This document shows, in pieces, positions 1-12,700 of a DNA stretch of 40,591 nucleotides (the first letter of the stretch is position 1; every line of letters starts with the position of its first letter). A program made the translations under genes and the position numbers. Under the pieces are notes generated by a model. The model had not been told where the DNA came from. It saw only the letters and a program-made list of their open reading frames with translations, and made no database searches. This DNA comes from JANQTF01 sp036835375 (GTDB taxonomy: Bacteria; Bacteroidota; Bacteroidia; J057): positions 1 through 40,591 of the forward strand of contig DAITMB010000036.1 of NCBI GenBank assembly GCA_036835375.1, in the 5' to 3' direction.

Positions 1-2451
1 CTGCGAAATGGTCTGGAGCTCATTGGTGTTGCTGAGGTCTCCGGTGTTGGTGATGGTGTTGCCTGCTACAGCGATCCCTGCACCTGCCTGATAGAGGGTG
101 ACAGTGCCGCCACCATTGGAGAGACTGAGCTGATTGCCAGCTTGGGAGATGGTCTGTAGCTCGTTGGTAGGATCTGCATCAGCGTCTTCGAAAAGATCCG
201 TTCCAGGAGCCCATTGATTTGTCGTACTGCTCCATTTCAACACTTGGCCATTGATGGTCGGGAGAGTAGGGGAGAGAGTAATGCCACGGAGTCTCACCAC
301 AGAGAGGTTACTGAACACGCCCGTCACGTCGCCGCCAGCAACGTCGGTGATGAGGACATCGTCCGAGGGGTCGAGGTCTCCAGTGTTAGTGATGGTGTTG
401 CCAGCGACGGAAATACCTGCGCCTGCCTGATACAGGGTAACCGTGCCACCGCCATTAGAAAGGCTGAGCTGGTTGCCAGCTTGTGAAATGGTCTGTAATT
501 CGTTCGTAGGGTCCGCATCTGCATCATCAACCAGATCTGTTCCCAATGACCAAAGGTTTGTGGTGTTGTTCCACTTGAGAATCTGCCCAGTGACGGTGGG
601 AGGCGTATTGGTAATAGCTCTTCCGCGAATCCCTGTCACTGTCAAGGCTGAAAAAACACCCGTGACGTCTCCACCAGCAAGATCTGTTTTTAGTACATCA
701 TCCAGCGGGTTGAGATCCCCCGTATTGGAAATGATATTTCCTGAAATTGAGATTCCAGGACCTGCGGCGTACGTGGTGTTATCGTCCGGCGCGGGAACCC
801 ATTCATTGCTCAAAGCACTCCATTTCAGGACATCCCCATTATTAGAAGGAGCGACATTGCTGATTTCTCTTCCCTGAATTCCGGTCACAGTGAGGTTGCC
901 AAAAACGCCTGTGGCGTCTCCTCCAGCGATGCTGGTAATAAGAACATCGTCATTGGGATTGAGGTCTCCGGTGTTGGAAATGGTATTTCCAGCTACCGAG
1001 ATTCCAGTTCCCGCTTGGAAGAGGGTCACAGTTCCGCCGCCATTGGAAAGGCTAAGTTGGGCGCCTGTCTGGGAAATGGTCTGAAGCTCGTTGGTGTTGC
1101 TGAGGTCACCAGCATTGGAGATGGTGTTGCCACTGACACTGATGCCGGTTCCCGCCTGGTACATGGTGACGGTACCCCCGCCGTCAGAAAGGGTGAGCTG
1201 ATTACCGCTTTGACTTATAATTTGAAGCTCGTTGGAGGGGTCGGAGTCGTTGTCTTCAAATTCATCCTCGGAAGGCACCCACTGTCCCCCCAGGAATTTC
1301 AGGACTTGACCCGATGTAGGAGTAATTCCTGCTACGGTGATTCCTTGAATCCGATTGACGATCGGATTAGGATAAGTGCCCAAGAGATCCCCGCCAGCTG
1401 GTGAGCCTTTGAGCAAATCGTCTGTGGGGTCAAGGTCCCCTGTGTTAATGATGGTATTTCCGATGATTTGAATCCCAGCTCCCGCTTGGAAGAGCGTGGT
1501 GGAACCCCCGCCATTGCTCAGGCTGAGTACTGCGCCAGACTGTGAGATGGTCTGGAGTTCATTCGTGGGGCTGGTATCGCCGTCTTCGAATTCATCAGTG
1601 CTGGGGGTCCATTGACTACCATTCCATTTGAGCACTTGACCCAAGGTAGGCTGCGTAGTTGACACATTTCTGCCTTGTAGGCGGACGACCGAAATGTTGT
1701 TGAACACCCCGGTGATGTCACCGCCGAACTGCGTAGAGAGCACCAAATCATCATTTGGATTGAGATCCCCGGTATTGGAAATCGTGGTGCCAGTGATGCT
1801 AATCCCGGGCCCGGCGACGTAGGTGGGCGGAGAAGGCAGAGTAACGGTGTTGCTCGTGCCAGTCAATCCCAGGGATTGTCCGTTGAGGATCAAGCTTTGG
1901 ATCTCATTGGTAGGATCTGAGTCCGCATCTTCGTTGGCACCGGGTTGCCATTGGCCATTTTGGAATTTGAGGACTTGACCGGGGCTGGGTACTGCCGCAG
2001 CAAGGGGAATGCCTTGCAGGCGACCGACCAATGGAGAAGGATATGTTCCAACTAAATCTCCCGCTGGCACCGCAGAGCCTATCAAGACGTCATCTGTTCC
2101 ATCAAGGTCTCCGAGGTTACTGATTTGAAAACCAGTGATTCCGATTCCGGGGCCAGCCGTGTAGGTAGGCAACGTCACCAACCCGCCGCCTTTAGACAAG
2201 GAGAGGGTAGTGGAGGTAGGCTGTGAGAGTACTTGGATCTCATTGAGGGGATCCGCATCGGCATCATTGACTTGATCGACCGAAGGCTCCCACTGGCCAT
2301 TGTTGAATTTTAAGATCTGGTTGGCCTGTGGTGGCGAAATCGAAATGGGGTTACCCCGAATGCCGGTCACAAAAGGCGCAGGCATGGGCCCCTGAAGGTC
2401 GCCACCTGCGGGGGAACCAATGAGCACATCGTCATTGGGGTCGAGGTCACC
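1..2451 (-). repeat. Array of ~339-bp coding repeats (113-residue modules)
   Basis: The GDL(D/N)(P/G)xDD box recurs with its first Gly codon ending near 2451, 2112, 1770, 1440, 969, 720 and 381. Short variants (GDLSNTNE) end near 1110 and 42. Successive spacings are 339, 342, 330, 330, 141, 249, 339 and 339 bases. Neighbouring copies are roughly 85% identical at DNA level over the 60 bases compared by hand (121-180 against about 460-520). An earlier, more diverged copy (GDIDPTDD) ends near 2913. All spacings are multiples of three, so copy number can change without breaking the frame. Confidence 0.8.
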
Positions 2452-3483
2452 GATGTTGACGATCAGGCTTCCCTGAATCTGGATCCCAGCACCCGCTTGG
2501 TAAGAAGTGACGGGGAGATTGACGGAATTTCCATTGGGGCCGAGGGTCAACACGCTGCCAGTCAAGGTGAGGGTCTGAAATCCCTGATTGTCGTTGGCGG
2601 GACTCCAAGACGCGCCGTTCCACTTGAGCACTTGACCCAGGGTCGCATTTTGCTGGGCGATATCCAATTCCTGGCCCGCTGAGCCATCGCCTGCGATCCG
2701 GGCGGTGGTGTTGACCCCACCGCCAGACGTCACGTTGTCGGGTGCTGGTGCCCATTCCGTGCCATTCCATTTCAAGACATAGTCCTGAGAAGGCAAAGTA
2801 GCGGCCACCGGACGATCCTGAAGGCCGACCACAACGGGAGAGGGGTAGGTACCACCCAAATCGCCAGTCGCGAGGGTTCCAATGGTGATATCGTCTGTAG
2901 GATCAATGTCCCCGGTGTTGACCAAGGTGTCATTGACAATGGCGAGGCCCGCACCGGGGATGACGCTTCCTCCGGCATCGGGGGCAGTGATCCACTGCGT
3001 GCCGTCGTACTTGATCACGTCGCCAGAAACTGGGGCCGGAGCTACCACGTCGTCGAGGTCATCAAGGCTGAGGTTGTCCACGGCTTCGGCTCGCTTGGCA
3101 TATTGGGCGAATGGGACGCTTTGCAAGCGATTGGATCCGAGGTTGACGAAACCGCTCCCATTGTTGACCTCGACTTGCAGGTACCAATCGCCAGAGGCCC
3201 AGTTTAGGTTGGCGAAGTTGCCGGAAATGACTTGGCCTTGGCCCACTACACTTGAAAACAAGCCAAACTGGTTGGTCGTAGCAGCCTGTGTCTCCTGATA
3301 GCGGGGGGTGCCACCTTCAAAGAGGGTATAGCGCACGGTAAACGTCTGGTTGACCAGCAAGACATTGTTTTGTCGGGCAACGGCTTGGTAGGTGATTCCT
3401 TCGGGAACTCCCTGTGCGAAAATGTCCGGCGCAAACAGGAATAGTGCTGCGAACAGGCACAAAATTGTCCTGATTTTCATCAT
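1..3483 (-). CDS. Secreted tail-fibre-like repeat protein, C-terminus beyond window
   Basis: The frame is open for 1,161 codons from an ATG pair at 3483/3480 to base 1, with no stop in the window, so the C-terminus is missing. Residues 1-24 form a signal peptide (MMKIRT, hydrophobic core, cut after IFAQ). The next ~120 residues, starting GVPEGITYQAVARQ and ending in a SVPFAQYAK-type motif, match the N-terminal domain that heads many Bacteroidota tail fiber domain proteins. The rest is modules containing GDLDPxDD, GGDLxGxYPxP, GQVLKWNGxxWxP, NELQTISQ and YQAGxGI motifs. Proteins of this plan usually end in an intramolecular chaperone (peptidase S74) or a T9SS signal; that is inference here. 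It lies downstream of the giant FG-GAP gene on the same strand, separated by 313 bases and a hairpin. Likely an exported trimeric fibre or adhesin. Confidence 0.8.
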   Translation of the reverse strand, partial: MMKIRTILCLFAALFLFAPDIFAQGVPEGITYQAVARQNNVLLVNQTFTVRYTLFEGGTPRYQETQAATTNQFGLFSSVVGQGQVISGNFANLNWASGDWYLQVEVNNGSGFVNLGSNRLQSVPFAQYAKRAEAVDNLSLDDLDDVVAPAPVSGDVIKYDGTQWITAPDAGGSVIPGAGLAIVNDTLVNTGDIDPTDDITIGTLATGDLGGTYPSPVVVGLQDRPVAATLPSQDYVLKWNGTEWAPAPDNVTSGGGVNTTARIAGDGSAGQELDIAQQNATLGQVLKWNGASWSPANDNQGFQTLTLTGSVLTLGPNGNSVNLPVTSYQAGAGIQIQGSLIVNIGDLDPNDDVLIGSPAGGDLQGPMPAPFVTGIRGNPISISPPQANQILKFNNGQWEPSVDQVNDADADPLNEIQVLSQPTSTTLSLSKGGGLVTLPTYTAGPGIGITGFQISNLGDLDGTDDVLIGSAVPAGDLVGTYPSPLVGRLQGIPLAAAVPSPGQVLKFQNGQWQPGANEDADSDPTNEIQSLILNGQSLGLTGTSNTVTLPSPPTYVAGPGISITGTTISNTGDLNPNDDLVLSTQFGGDITGVFNNISVVRLQGRNVSTTQPTLGQVLKWNGSQWTPSTDEFEDGDTSPTNELQTISQSGAVLSLSNGGGSTTLFQAGAGIQIIGNTIINTGDLDPTDDLLKGSPAGGDLLGTYPNPIVNRIQGITVAGITPTSGQVLKFLGGQWVPSEDEFEDNDSDPSNELQIISQSGNQLTLSDGGGTVTMYQAGTGISVSGNTISNAGDLSNTNELQTISQTGAQLSLSNGGGTVTLFQAGTGISVAGNTISNTGDLNPNDDVLITSIAGGDATGVFGNLTVTGIQGREISNVAPSNNGDVLKWSALSNEWVPAPDDNTTYAAGPGISISGNIISNTGDLNPLDDVLKTDLAGGDVTGVFSALTVTGIRGRAITNTPPTVTGQILKWNNTTNLWSLGTDLVDDADADPTNELQTISQAGNQLSLSNGGGTVTLYQAGAGISVAGNTITNTGDLDPSDDVLITDVAGGDVTGVFSNLSVVRLRGITLSPTLPTINGQVLKWSSTTNQWAPGTDLFEDADADPTNELQTISQAGNQLSLSNGGGTVTLYQAGAGIAVAGNTITNTGDLSNTNELQTISQ

Positions 3484-3573
3484 GTTCGGGGTTTTGGTGT
3501 TAAAGACACGCCGGATCTTACCTTGTATTTTCCCTAAACTCAGAAAAAATCCAGCTTGGAATATTGAAATACC

Positions 3574-3591
3574 CAAATAGGTATCTATTTG
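3574..3591 (-). promoter_or_regulatory. Small inverted repeat upstream of tail-fibre-like gene
   Basis: Perfect 7-bp arms CAAATAG and CTATTTG are separated by GTAT, about 90 bases upstream of the ATG at 3483. It could be an operator or part of the promoter region. Arms of this length can also occur by chance in AT-rich DNA. Confidence 0.25.
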
Positions 3592-3760
3592 ATAGTACTT
3601 CAGTTGCAATATTACTGATTTTGGCGCGGGAAAGTAAACGAAATCCTCCCTCAGTTCAGGAAGTCTGAAGGGCGGGTACATCGGGGGGAATATGTGGGCG
3701 AATGCTAGACCAGGCGTTTCGATTTTACCCGAAAGCCATTAAAGTTCTTTTTATTAAAGG

Positions 3761-3793
3761 CCTGAGGCGAAGGGAAATCTCCTTCGCCTCAGG
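3761..3793 (-). terminator. Perfect 13-bp stem hairpin after the giant gene
   Basis: CCTGAGGCGAAGG (3761-3773) and CCTTCGCCTCAGG (3781-3793) are exact reverse complements with a 7-base loop. The hairpin starts 4 bases past the TAA stop of the giant gene. The strong GC-rich stem in this position fits a transcription terminator or an mRNA 3'-end stabiliser. There is no good U-run after it on the minus strand, so classical intrinsic termination is uncertain. Confidence 0.6.
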
Positions 3794-3796
3794 GTC

Positions 3797-6700
3797 TTAT
3801 TGTCCACCCAGCCACTGAAAGCGCTGGGTTTGGTCGGCATGGCCTTCTACCTCAAGCCGATAGAGGTACACGCCAGCAGGCAGCGGCTGTCCTTGTGTGG
3901 AGCTTCCATCCCAAGTCACCTCGTGAAACCCTTCTGGAAATGTACGATCCACGATCGTCGAGACGATCTGCCCCAATCCGTTGAGTAGGCTGATGCGCAC
4001 CTGCACATCCTGATTTTGAGACGGTATCGTGAATGGGATCTTGACGGATGTGGAAGAAGGATTGGGGTATGGCGCCCCTAAGTGGACTCGGTCTGGCTGA
4101 ACCGCATCAGACAGAAAAGCTTCGTCTCCATAATACAAGCGGAAGTGCCTGATTTTTTGGGTGGAAATCGATCGATACTCACTTTGTTGATGGAGGACAA
4201 CAGACTTTTGGTGGTCAATGTCAAACAGAATCCATTGCTGGGGACCTTGTGGTAAGGAGATTGGGTCCCAGCGCATGGACAGCTCGGGAACGTCCAGATT
4301 GCTTTCCACGGTGAATTCCCACACATGATGCTTGGCAGTCGGCACAACGTCTCTGGTAAAGGATTCGTGGAAATATTCGCTGTGAGGGACTTTCAATTCG
4401 AGATAATCTCCAAATCTGGGCGGTGCCATTCGGTCGAAGGGATCGCGGCTGATTGATGCTTGAGGGTCCATGCCAAATCCACCCAAGTGATAGGTCTTGT
4501 CGCCGGAGGCTAGTGTCATGGGCAGAAACCACGATTCTTGTGTTGTCATGGGTGGGTTGGGGACGAAAAACTGCGATAATGGCGTGGTCGATGCCGTCCG
4601 TTGAACCGCATTGTTTTTCCGAACGGGAATGCGGAGGGTGAGGGGTTCATGGGCAAACACAAAGCCACCGCGCAAGTTTTTGATTCGATCTGCTGGGAGG
4701 TAAGCGCCTTCGTAAGCTAAGAAGTCTTCCAGCGCCTCTTGCACTTCCGAAGAATTGGCAGCCAACACATCGGCCCAGCTCACCGCAAAGGGGAAAGGGG
4801 TCCCGATTTGGTTAAATCCCGGCTGGAGCATGATTTCGTAAGGATGCGCATCATTGGCTTCCACGACACGGCCCTCGCCTGTATTGAAGCTTCGTTCCCT
4901 TTTGCTGACAAGCCAATAGCCTTTGCCTGGTTCGAAAGTGGTAAAGTCGCTGTCTGTGTATTCTTTCAAGGTGCTGTCTTCGTAGTGCCAGAGGCGCCAC
5001 TTGCGGATGTTGTAGTCGCCATATTCCTCCACGACGGCATTCACTTCAGGGCGATCCAGCACCAGCGGAATGGAGATCACGTCATAGTCATCGTATTTGG
5101 TTCCAAAACGCAGGCCATTCACTTCCAGTCCATTAGGATACACCAGATAGGTGTAGCCCGTGTCGGAGTAGGTCTCATACCCAAAGGTGCCAATGAGTTG
5201 GAACACATATTCCAAGCCCATTTCATCCACGATTTGCTGGTCGATCCCAAATTCGAAGTTCGTTCCCGTAGAAGTTAGGGTAGCCTGCTTCCATTCCGCC
5301 GATGCAATCCCTTTGAAATGTATCACGACCTCATCGACAATGGCTGGATTGTCAATTTCAATTCGAGCGATCACTGGATCACTACTTTGGATGTAGCGAC
5401 TGGGAAAGCTGTGAGAAATGATCTTTGGAATCGGATTTTTGAAGGAAAAACGCACAGGGTCTGAAAAAGTAGAGCCTTCAAAGTCTTGGTCGATGGTTTG
5501 GACTTGCCAGACATACTCCCCGTCTTCGAGGTCGCGAAATGTCCAGGAAAGATTGTGTCCTACATTCCCTTGGCGCACAATTCTGCGGTGACCGTTGCTA
5601 CTGTCCGCTTGCGGAGAAGTGAGATATCTCACTCCGTTCACTGGGTAGAGTAGCAGGTTGTAGCTGAGTCCGCTGGTGAGGTCGCTTGGCAAGAAGATAG
5701 GTGAATTCCACTGCAAGGTCACTTCACGCCCCAAAATGGTGGTTTTGGTGTCACCAGGGCGAACAGGGACCTTATTGGCGAGGGTGTCAATGTTTTCGAA
5801 GAGCACGAATGTATAGGTAGAAGGGTTCGTTTGGGTTCTTCCGGTAAGGAAAACATCCAACTTCTGGTCGCCATTATAATCTCCCCATACTGCGGCTCCA
5901 AGGTCCACATTTACCAAATCGCCAGAGGTGTTGAGGTCTTCGATGAATGAAGTCCCTCCTTGGTTGCGATAGAGGCGGGTGGCGCGGGAGGAGTCGTTGT
6001 CTGCAAATTTTCCGCTCACGAGAATGTCCAGCCAGCCATCGTTGTTGAAGTCGCCCCACGCCGCCGTGCCTTGGGTGAGATGCTGGAAGCTTTGGTTGGT
6101 GAATTCGCTGAATCGATCGTCTGCCCGCAAGTATTGATAGACCACCGTGTAGGGCACAAACGTGGCTTGGGTAGAATTATCGCCCGTCATGAGAAGGTCG
6201 AGATCTCCATCATTGTCAAAGTCTCCCCACGAAAGACGACTATTTCTCGCAGGCAACAGGTCGCTATATAGTCCGATCGAGAACACCCCGTTTCCATTGT
6301 TTCGAAGTATTCTGGTCACAGGTCCGATATCTGAAGTTCCAGAAATAGCCAGATCAATGTTTCCATCTTTGTCATAATCGCCCCATGCGAGGTCTCCGTC
6401 AGCGACAGCGGCATTATTGATGCTGGCAAGGGCTTCAGTATCAAGTTCCCATACCAAGGGGCTGGTCTGCTTGAAAAATCCCAAGAAGCGACTGCCATCG
6501 TCGCGAATCCCCGCGAGCGCCAAGTCTAGGTCGCCGTCGTTGTCATAGTCTGCCCAGCCTGCCATGGCCCTGTGTAAGTGCGGGAACGATTCGGTCCCTT
6601 CAAACAGCTGCACATATCTGCCATTTTCATAGAGATACAGCCGTGTGAGAGAGGTTCCATCATTTTGCTTCCCTGCCAAAAACAAATCGAGGTGACCATC

Positions 6701-9700
6701 TCCATTCACATCCATCCATGCCAAGGCTGGTGTGCTTACAGCGGTGATGTCTTGGGTGAGGAGGGTGTCCAGGACGAATTTACCGTTGTTTGAAGGAGAG
6801 GTTTCGTTTCTGTAAATGGCAATCGAGGCCATTCCGCTCACTGTCTCACCGACGGCAATGAGATCAAGGTCGCCATCCGCGTCATAATCCCCGAGCGCAA
6901 TCCGCGCTTCCGCTACAGGTGTGGGTGGGACACCGCTGAAGACAATGCTGGTCTTATCGTCAAAAGCAGGTGGATTATAAGCAAAGATATCTTCGTCCGA
7001 GTAAGGCGATCCTTCGAAGTCTTGTCCGATGGCTTGGACCTTCCAGTTATAGGCCTGCCCTTGCTTGAGATCCTTGATTGGGAGGCTAAGGGAATGGCCA
7101 GCGCTGCCGTGTGCAACGATTTTTCTGATTCCGTCTTCATCTGCCATTCCGGGAATGGCCTCTTTTTCATCGTTGATGCTTTGCAAGGTCACCTGATAGG
7201 TGAGGCCCTTCACCTGCTCCAGGGACATCCCGGATGGGGCTGCCCAAGAGAGGATCACTGTGGAGCCGACAATCTCGCGATGGAGATCTTCTGGTGCTTC
7301 TGGCTGGCGATTGGGGAAGGCGAGGTTGTTTTGATACAAGAAAATTTTTCGGCCCGTCCCATCTTCTCCGCTCATCATCAGGTCAGGTTTACCATCACCG
7401 TTAAAATCTCCATGAGCCATCACAGCTAGCCCTGAGAGGGCTGGGAGATCGTCCTCGATGTCGGGATTGCGAATCAAATCTGTGCCGCTGGTATTGAGAT
7501 ACACCTGAACATCTCTTTGCTGGGCGTCATTTTCGCCGATCACCACGAGGTCACCGTAGCCAGATTCATCCAGGTCCACTGCCGAGAGCGCACCCAAGTG
7601 CAAGGGGGATAAGCCAAGGCTAGGGCTATCGAAGGTCCCGTTGCCGAGGTTGCGAAGTCCTTCCGTTGAGGCATTTCCATTCGCATCCGTGCCGCTGATC
7701 AACAGGTCCGGCAGGCCGTCATGATCCAAATCCATCCAGGACACACTCGCCTGGCTCACTGGCGTAGCGTTGAGAATGTCTCCAAAGAGGAAATCGCCCA
7801 CCACGTCATTTAAAAATAGGATCACCCGGGGGGTGTTGCCGGCTTTGCCCACGGCGACAAAATCCTGGTAGCCGTCGTTGTTGACATCCATGACGGATAG
7901 CGTGGCTTCCTCGAGGCCAGGCCAGGTCGTGTTGATGAGGGTAAAAGTTCGGTCACCATTGTTGCGATACAGCGCCAGCACCGACCCTGTACTGGTCTTT
8001 CCAGCGATCAGAAGGTCCGCATCCCCGTCGTGATCATAGTCGATCCACGCCAGGTCGCCTAGAGAAATTCCCGTGAAGTTAGAGGTAACTGCTTGAAACG
8101 AACCCGCTTCATTGACCAGCACGCGCGTCTGCATTCCAGCGGCTCCCAAGCCCGCAATGGCCAAGTCCAAGTCGCCGTCGCCATCTATGTCCTGCCATGC
8201 CACTGCTGATTCGCGAAGGGAAGGCAGCCCAAGGCTCACAGCATCCATGGGCAGAAGGCTATGATTGTCGATATTTTCAAAAATCTCTGTGTAAAAAGCA
8301 GCGTTATCCGTGCGCCCCGTGAGAATCAAGTCTAAGTCTCCGTCTCCGTCGAAGTCTCCCCATTCGGCATCTCCGTCCGTCACGGCAGGGATCGCCACAT
8401 CAAGAAACTGGCGTGATACCTCCACGAAGGCAGGGGGCGAATATTGGAAAGTATCCGTTGCGGTAAATGGCCCGCCATCGAAGTCTTGGTCAATGGCTTG
8501 CACCCGCCACACATAGGTTCCGGGATCCAGGTCTCGAAGGGTGAAGAAATTTTTCAAACCTGCGTTGCCAGAAGCGGCGATGCGGCGAAGCCCATCAGGA
8601 ACCTCTGCCAGCGGAGAGACCACGCCACCCGCTGGAAGTTTTTGCACGACGAGGTTATAAGACACGCCTTGAGCGGTAGCAGGAGCCAGCCCGAGGGGAG
8701 CCTGCCAAGCGAGGCGTGCGGTGTCGCCACCGACTGTGGTGGAAGGCGTGCGTGGCACAGCAGGCACCGTATTGGCAGCAGGATCCACGTTACGATACAG
8801 GACGAATGCACGGCGGGGAGCAGCATCTGCGACTTGGCCTACCAGCACGAGATCGAGTTTTCCGTCCCGGTCAAAATCCCCCAATGCAATCGCACTGCCT
8901 TGGTCGGCACCCAACAGGTGATTGCTCGTCGCGACATCTAGGGTAAATGTGCCGCCAGGAGCGCCGAGAAACAGGGATGTGCTGCGATCTGCTTGATTCG
9001 CGCCAAATTTTCCACTCAGGAGCAAGTCTGGCCAGCCGTCACTGTTAATGTCGCCGAAAGCCACATCCCCATTGCGCAACCCAGGGATGGTCGGGGTGTT
9101 CACCAGTGCAAATGCGTCTTGAGCGGCATTGTATCGGTAGAGGGCTGTCGCTGGCTGCACCTGTGTTGCACTGGTTTCTCCGGAGATGATCAGGTCCAGG
9201 TCTCCATCATTGTCAATGTCGCACCAGGCAAGGGCACTTTCTTTGGTCTTGATGAAGGGCGCTTGAGCAGGTGTCAACGCTACGAAGTCACCACGCTCCA
9301 CGCGGTTGCGATACACAATGCCGTAGAGGTTGGTTCCGTTGGCTCCGGTGAGCGCAAGGTCCAGGTCGCCGTCACGGTCAAAGTCGCCCCACGCCAGCTC
9401 TCCTTCTTGCACGGCTTGAATGCTGCGGCGGCGGTCAAGGGTGAAAACTCCCCCTTCATTGAGGTAGATCGCACCGATTGGTCCGGTCGCCGATTCGCCA
9501 ATGATGGCCAGGTCGGGGTCGCCATCCTGATCCACATCCCCCCACGCCACAGATCCTAGTCGCACTTGCGGCAGGGCGTTCGACACAGCAGTGACATTGG
9601 TGAAGGAACCATTCGTATTGCGATACAGGATGGTCTGTCGCTGTGTGCCAGAGGTACCCGGCTGACCTGTGACGATCAAGTCGAGGTCGCCATCAAGGTC

Positions 9701-12700
9701 GTAGTCTGACCATGCCAAAGAGGCATTTTTGACGGCGATGAGGTTTTGGGAAGCGGTGACATCGAGGGCTAATTTCCCCGTTTTTTGGGAGTAAATCGCC
9801 GTGAAGGGCGCGCCGGACTCTGTTTCGCCGGCTACAGCCAAATCGAGTAATCCGTCTCCGTCAAAATCACCCCATGCGACGGAAGCGCGGTTCAGGCCAG
9901 AGGAAGGGAGCTGGTCCCAGCTGGTGGCATTGGCATGGACCAATCTGGGGGCTTGATAGGTGAAGGAAGTGCCGTATTCGAACCCCGAACCTTCAAAGTC
10001 TTGATCTACCGCCTGCACACCCCAGAAGTAGGTTCCCGAAGGCAGCCCAATGACCTTGGCGCTGGTGATTTGCCCTTGAATTCCCCGCTCCATGATCAGG
10101 CGAGCGCCATTGTTGGGCTGGGAGTTAGGGGAGAGAATATTCACTCCCTGATTGCTGGTGCCAATGCTGAGTTGGTAGCTATAGCCATTGACGAGCAGGG
10201 CGGAGCCAGAGGGAGGCGTCCATGAAAAGATCAGGGTATCGCCAGCGGTCGCGAGGGTGGGAGCACTGGGCTTTCCCGGAATGATGTTGGGACTTGTTTC
10301 AATGTTCTTATAAAGCCGAAAAACGCGTGTGAGGGGCGAAGTCTGACTGCGGCCCATGAGTGCAAGGTCGAGTTTTCCATCGCCATCAAAATCTCCCAAG
10401 GCAACGCTGGCCTGATCGACCGCCTGAAGCGGCAGGGTGGCGATACCACTTTTTTGCAGGCCAGAGGAACTTCCACGGTAATAACTCGCAAATCTTCCAG
10501 AACCAGAATTTCCGACAACGAGGAGGTCAGGGCGTCCATTTTCGTCCACATCTCCCCACATTAGGTCTCCATCAGTGGCACCATCTACTGAGGGTCCTAG
10601 CGAAAAACTGGCAGCGCCATTGTTGAGATATATTCTTCCAGCGCCCAAGCTCGCCCCGCCCATGATCGCAATATCGAGGTCGCCATCGCTGTCATAGTCG
10701 GCGAAGGAGGCCTTCACGTTGGGAAGACCCGGCAGACCGCTGCTGATTTCTGCATACGCGCCATTGGCTTGTCGTCGGTAAATTTTTGTGGTCCAGGCAT
10801 TGCTAGCGTTCATGCCTGAGATGAATAATTCGGCTACTCCGTTGTTCGTGAAGTCATAAGCACCGACCGTCCCATCGGAGAGGGGGGTGAGTCCCGCATT
10901 GGCTGGCGTGAATCCTCCGCTGCCATTATTCCAATAAACATCTGTCACGGGGCCGCTGGCACCAAGTCCGGAGAGCAGGAGATCGAGGTCACCATCGCGG
11001 TCCAGGTCTGCCCAGCTGATCGAAGCGTGGGAAAGTGCTGGCAAACCAGAACTGGAAATCGCGAGGGTACCGTTGGGTTGATTGAGATAGAGGCCCGTGA
11101 ATTTGACACCCGCATTGGTCTCTCCTGTGAGCAACAAGTCGGGCCGATTGTCGCCGTTGACGTCTGCCCAGGATAGCGCCGCGAGCCTCACGCCAGTGAG
11201 GGAGCCTGGCACGGGGGCAAAGTTGCCGTTGGTATTGCGATACAGGGTAGCTACCGGGCCAGAGGCAGAATTCCCCGCGACCATGAGGTCCAGGTCGCCG
11301 TCGAGGTCGTAGTCCACCCAAGCGAGATCACCTTCGCTGAATCCGGTAGGAAGCGTGGCGAAGGAAGAACTGGTGACATCTTCGAACGTTGGGAGCTCAA
11401 AGGCAAAGGAAGGCCCTGTTTCAAAGAGAGATCCTTCGTAATCGGCATCAACGGCCTGCACGCCCCAGAAGTAGGTTCCTGCGGCAAGTCCCTGGACCCG
11501 ATAGGCAGTCGTATCGAGGGAATGACCTACATGGACAATTCTGCGATATCCGGTGGCAAGGGAAGACATGGGAGAGATCCGATCACTGCTACCACTGGTG
11601 GTGCCAAGATAGATGCGATAGGAAACGCCTTTGCGCGAGGCGCGGGGCAAGACATTGAGGGGAGGTTCCCAGCGGAAAATGACTTCGTTTCCGATGACTT
11701 GCACGGTAGGAACACGCGGCTTATCGGGGACAAAGTTAGGGGTGGCATCTAGGTTGCGTAGCAGGACAAATTCCTTGTTGGTGGCTTCGCCTACTACGAG
11801 CAGGTCCAACTTGCCGTCCTGGTCAAAGTCGGCCCAGCCTGCTGAGGCCCCTGCCGCCACATTGGGAATGGCTTCCGAACCGACCGTTTCTTCTACTAAC
11901 AGGCCTGAAGTGGGATCGTACCGGTAAAGAAGGCCAATTTTACCCCCTCCTGCTACGCTGGTCTCACCCACCAGGGCCAGGTCTGGATAGCCGTCTTCGT
12001 TGTAATCGCCTACCGCAATGGCACCGTCGGCCACACCCGGCAAGACTTGAGGCGCGGCCCAAGAGGTTCCATTGACATTCTTGATAAAGTTCCCTGAATA
12101 CACGCCCGCTGTGGTGACACCGGACATGATCACATCCAGAAAGCCATCAGCGTTGATATCCGCCAATGCCACCGAAGACCTCACCACGTTCAAAGCTCCC
12201 GTGATAGGCGTATTGGTGAAGGTCCAATTGCCTTGGTTGAGGTAAAGCCGGTATTGCGCCAAGCCAGTGGCAGTATTCAGGCGACCCGAGATCAGGAGAT
12301 CTTCGCGGCCATCGTTGTTCACGTCCCCGATGGCAATGTCTCCGTCGGTAAAATTATTCATTGTGGTGGTCTGAAGGCTCAAGCCGCCTTGACCGTTGTT
12401 GCGATAAATGTAGGTGCGAGCGGCACCTGTATTGGTCTGCCCGATCATGACCAAATCCAAGTATCCGTCTTGGTTCATGTCGGCCCACTTCACTGTGCTG
12501 TTCGTGAGGGGAAGCAATTGTAGGGTATCGGTCGCGGTGAACCCTCCGCTGATGTTCACATATACTCTGGTGACAGGTCCGGTAGCTGATTCGCCCGTGA
12601 TGGCGAGATCCAAATCGCCGTCCTGATCAAAATCACCCCATGCCATGCTTCCATTTCTCACATCCACGATGACATTGCTGTAGAGAGCATCCTCCACAAA

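Larger units (their letters stand above)
3484..3796. other. Intergenic region between giant gene and tail-fibre-like gene
   Basis: No coding frame could be supported here. Next to the giant gene's stop lies a perfect hairpin (separate entry). Near the start of the tail-fibre-like gene is an AT-rich stretch with a small inverted repeat at 3574-3591 (CAAATAG-GTAT-CTATTTG). This is the expected place for a minus-strand promoter, but I found no clean TTTG/TAnnTTTG pair. Confidence 0.5.

Noticed and set aside
4739..5278. Plus-strand open frame of 179 codons inside the giant gene
   Set aside because: It lies opposite the continuous, motif-rich minus-strand frame. The repeats' regular codon pattern keeps opposite frames open; no signal peptide or domain is seen.
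8993..9559. Plus-strand open frame of 188 codons inside the giant gene
   Set aside because: Antisense to FG-GAP repeats; its own repeats (VKVAPR, VNVAPGK) are the reverse reading of the DGDLDL codons.
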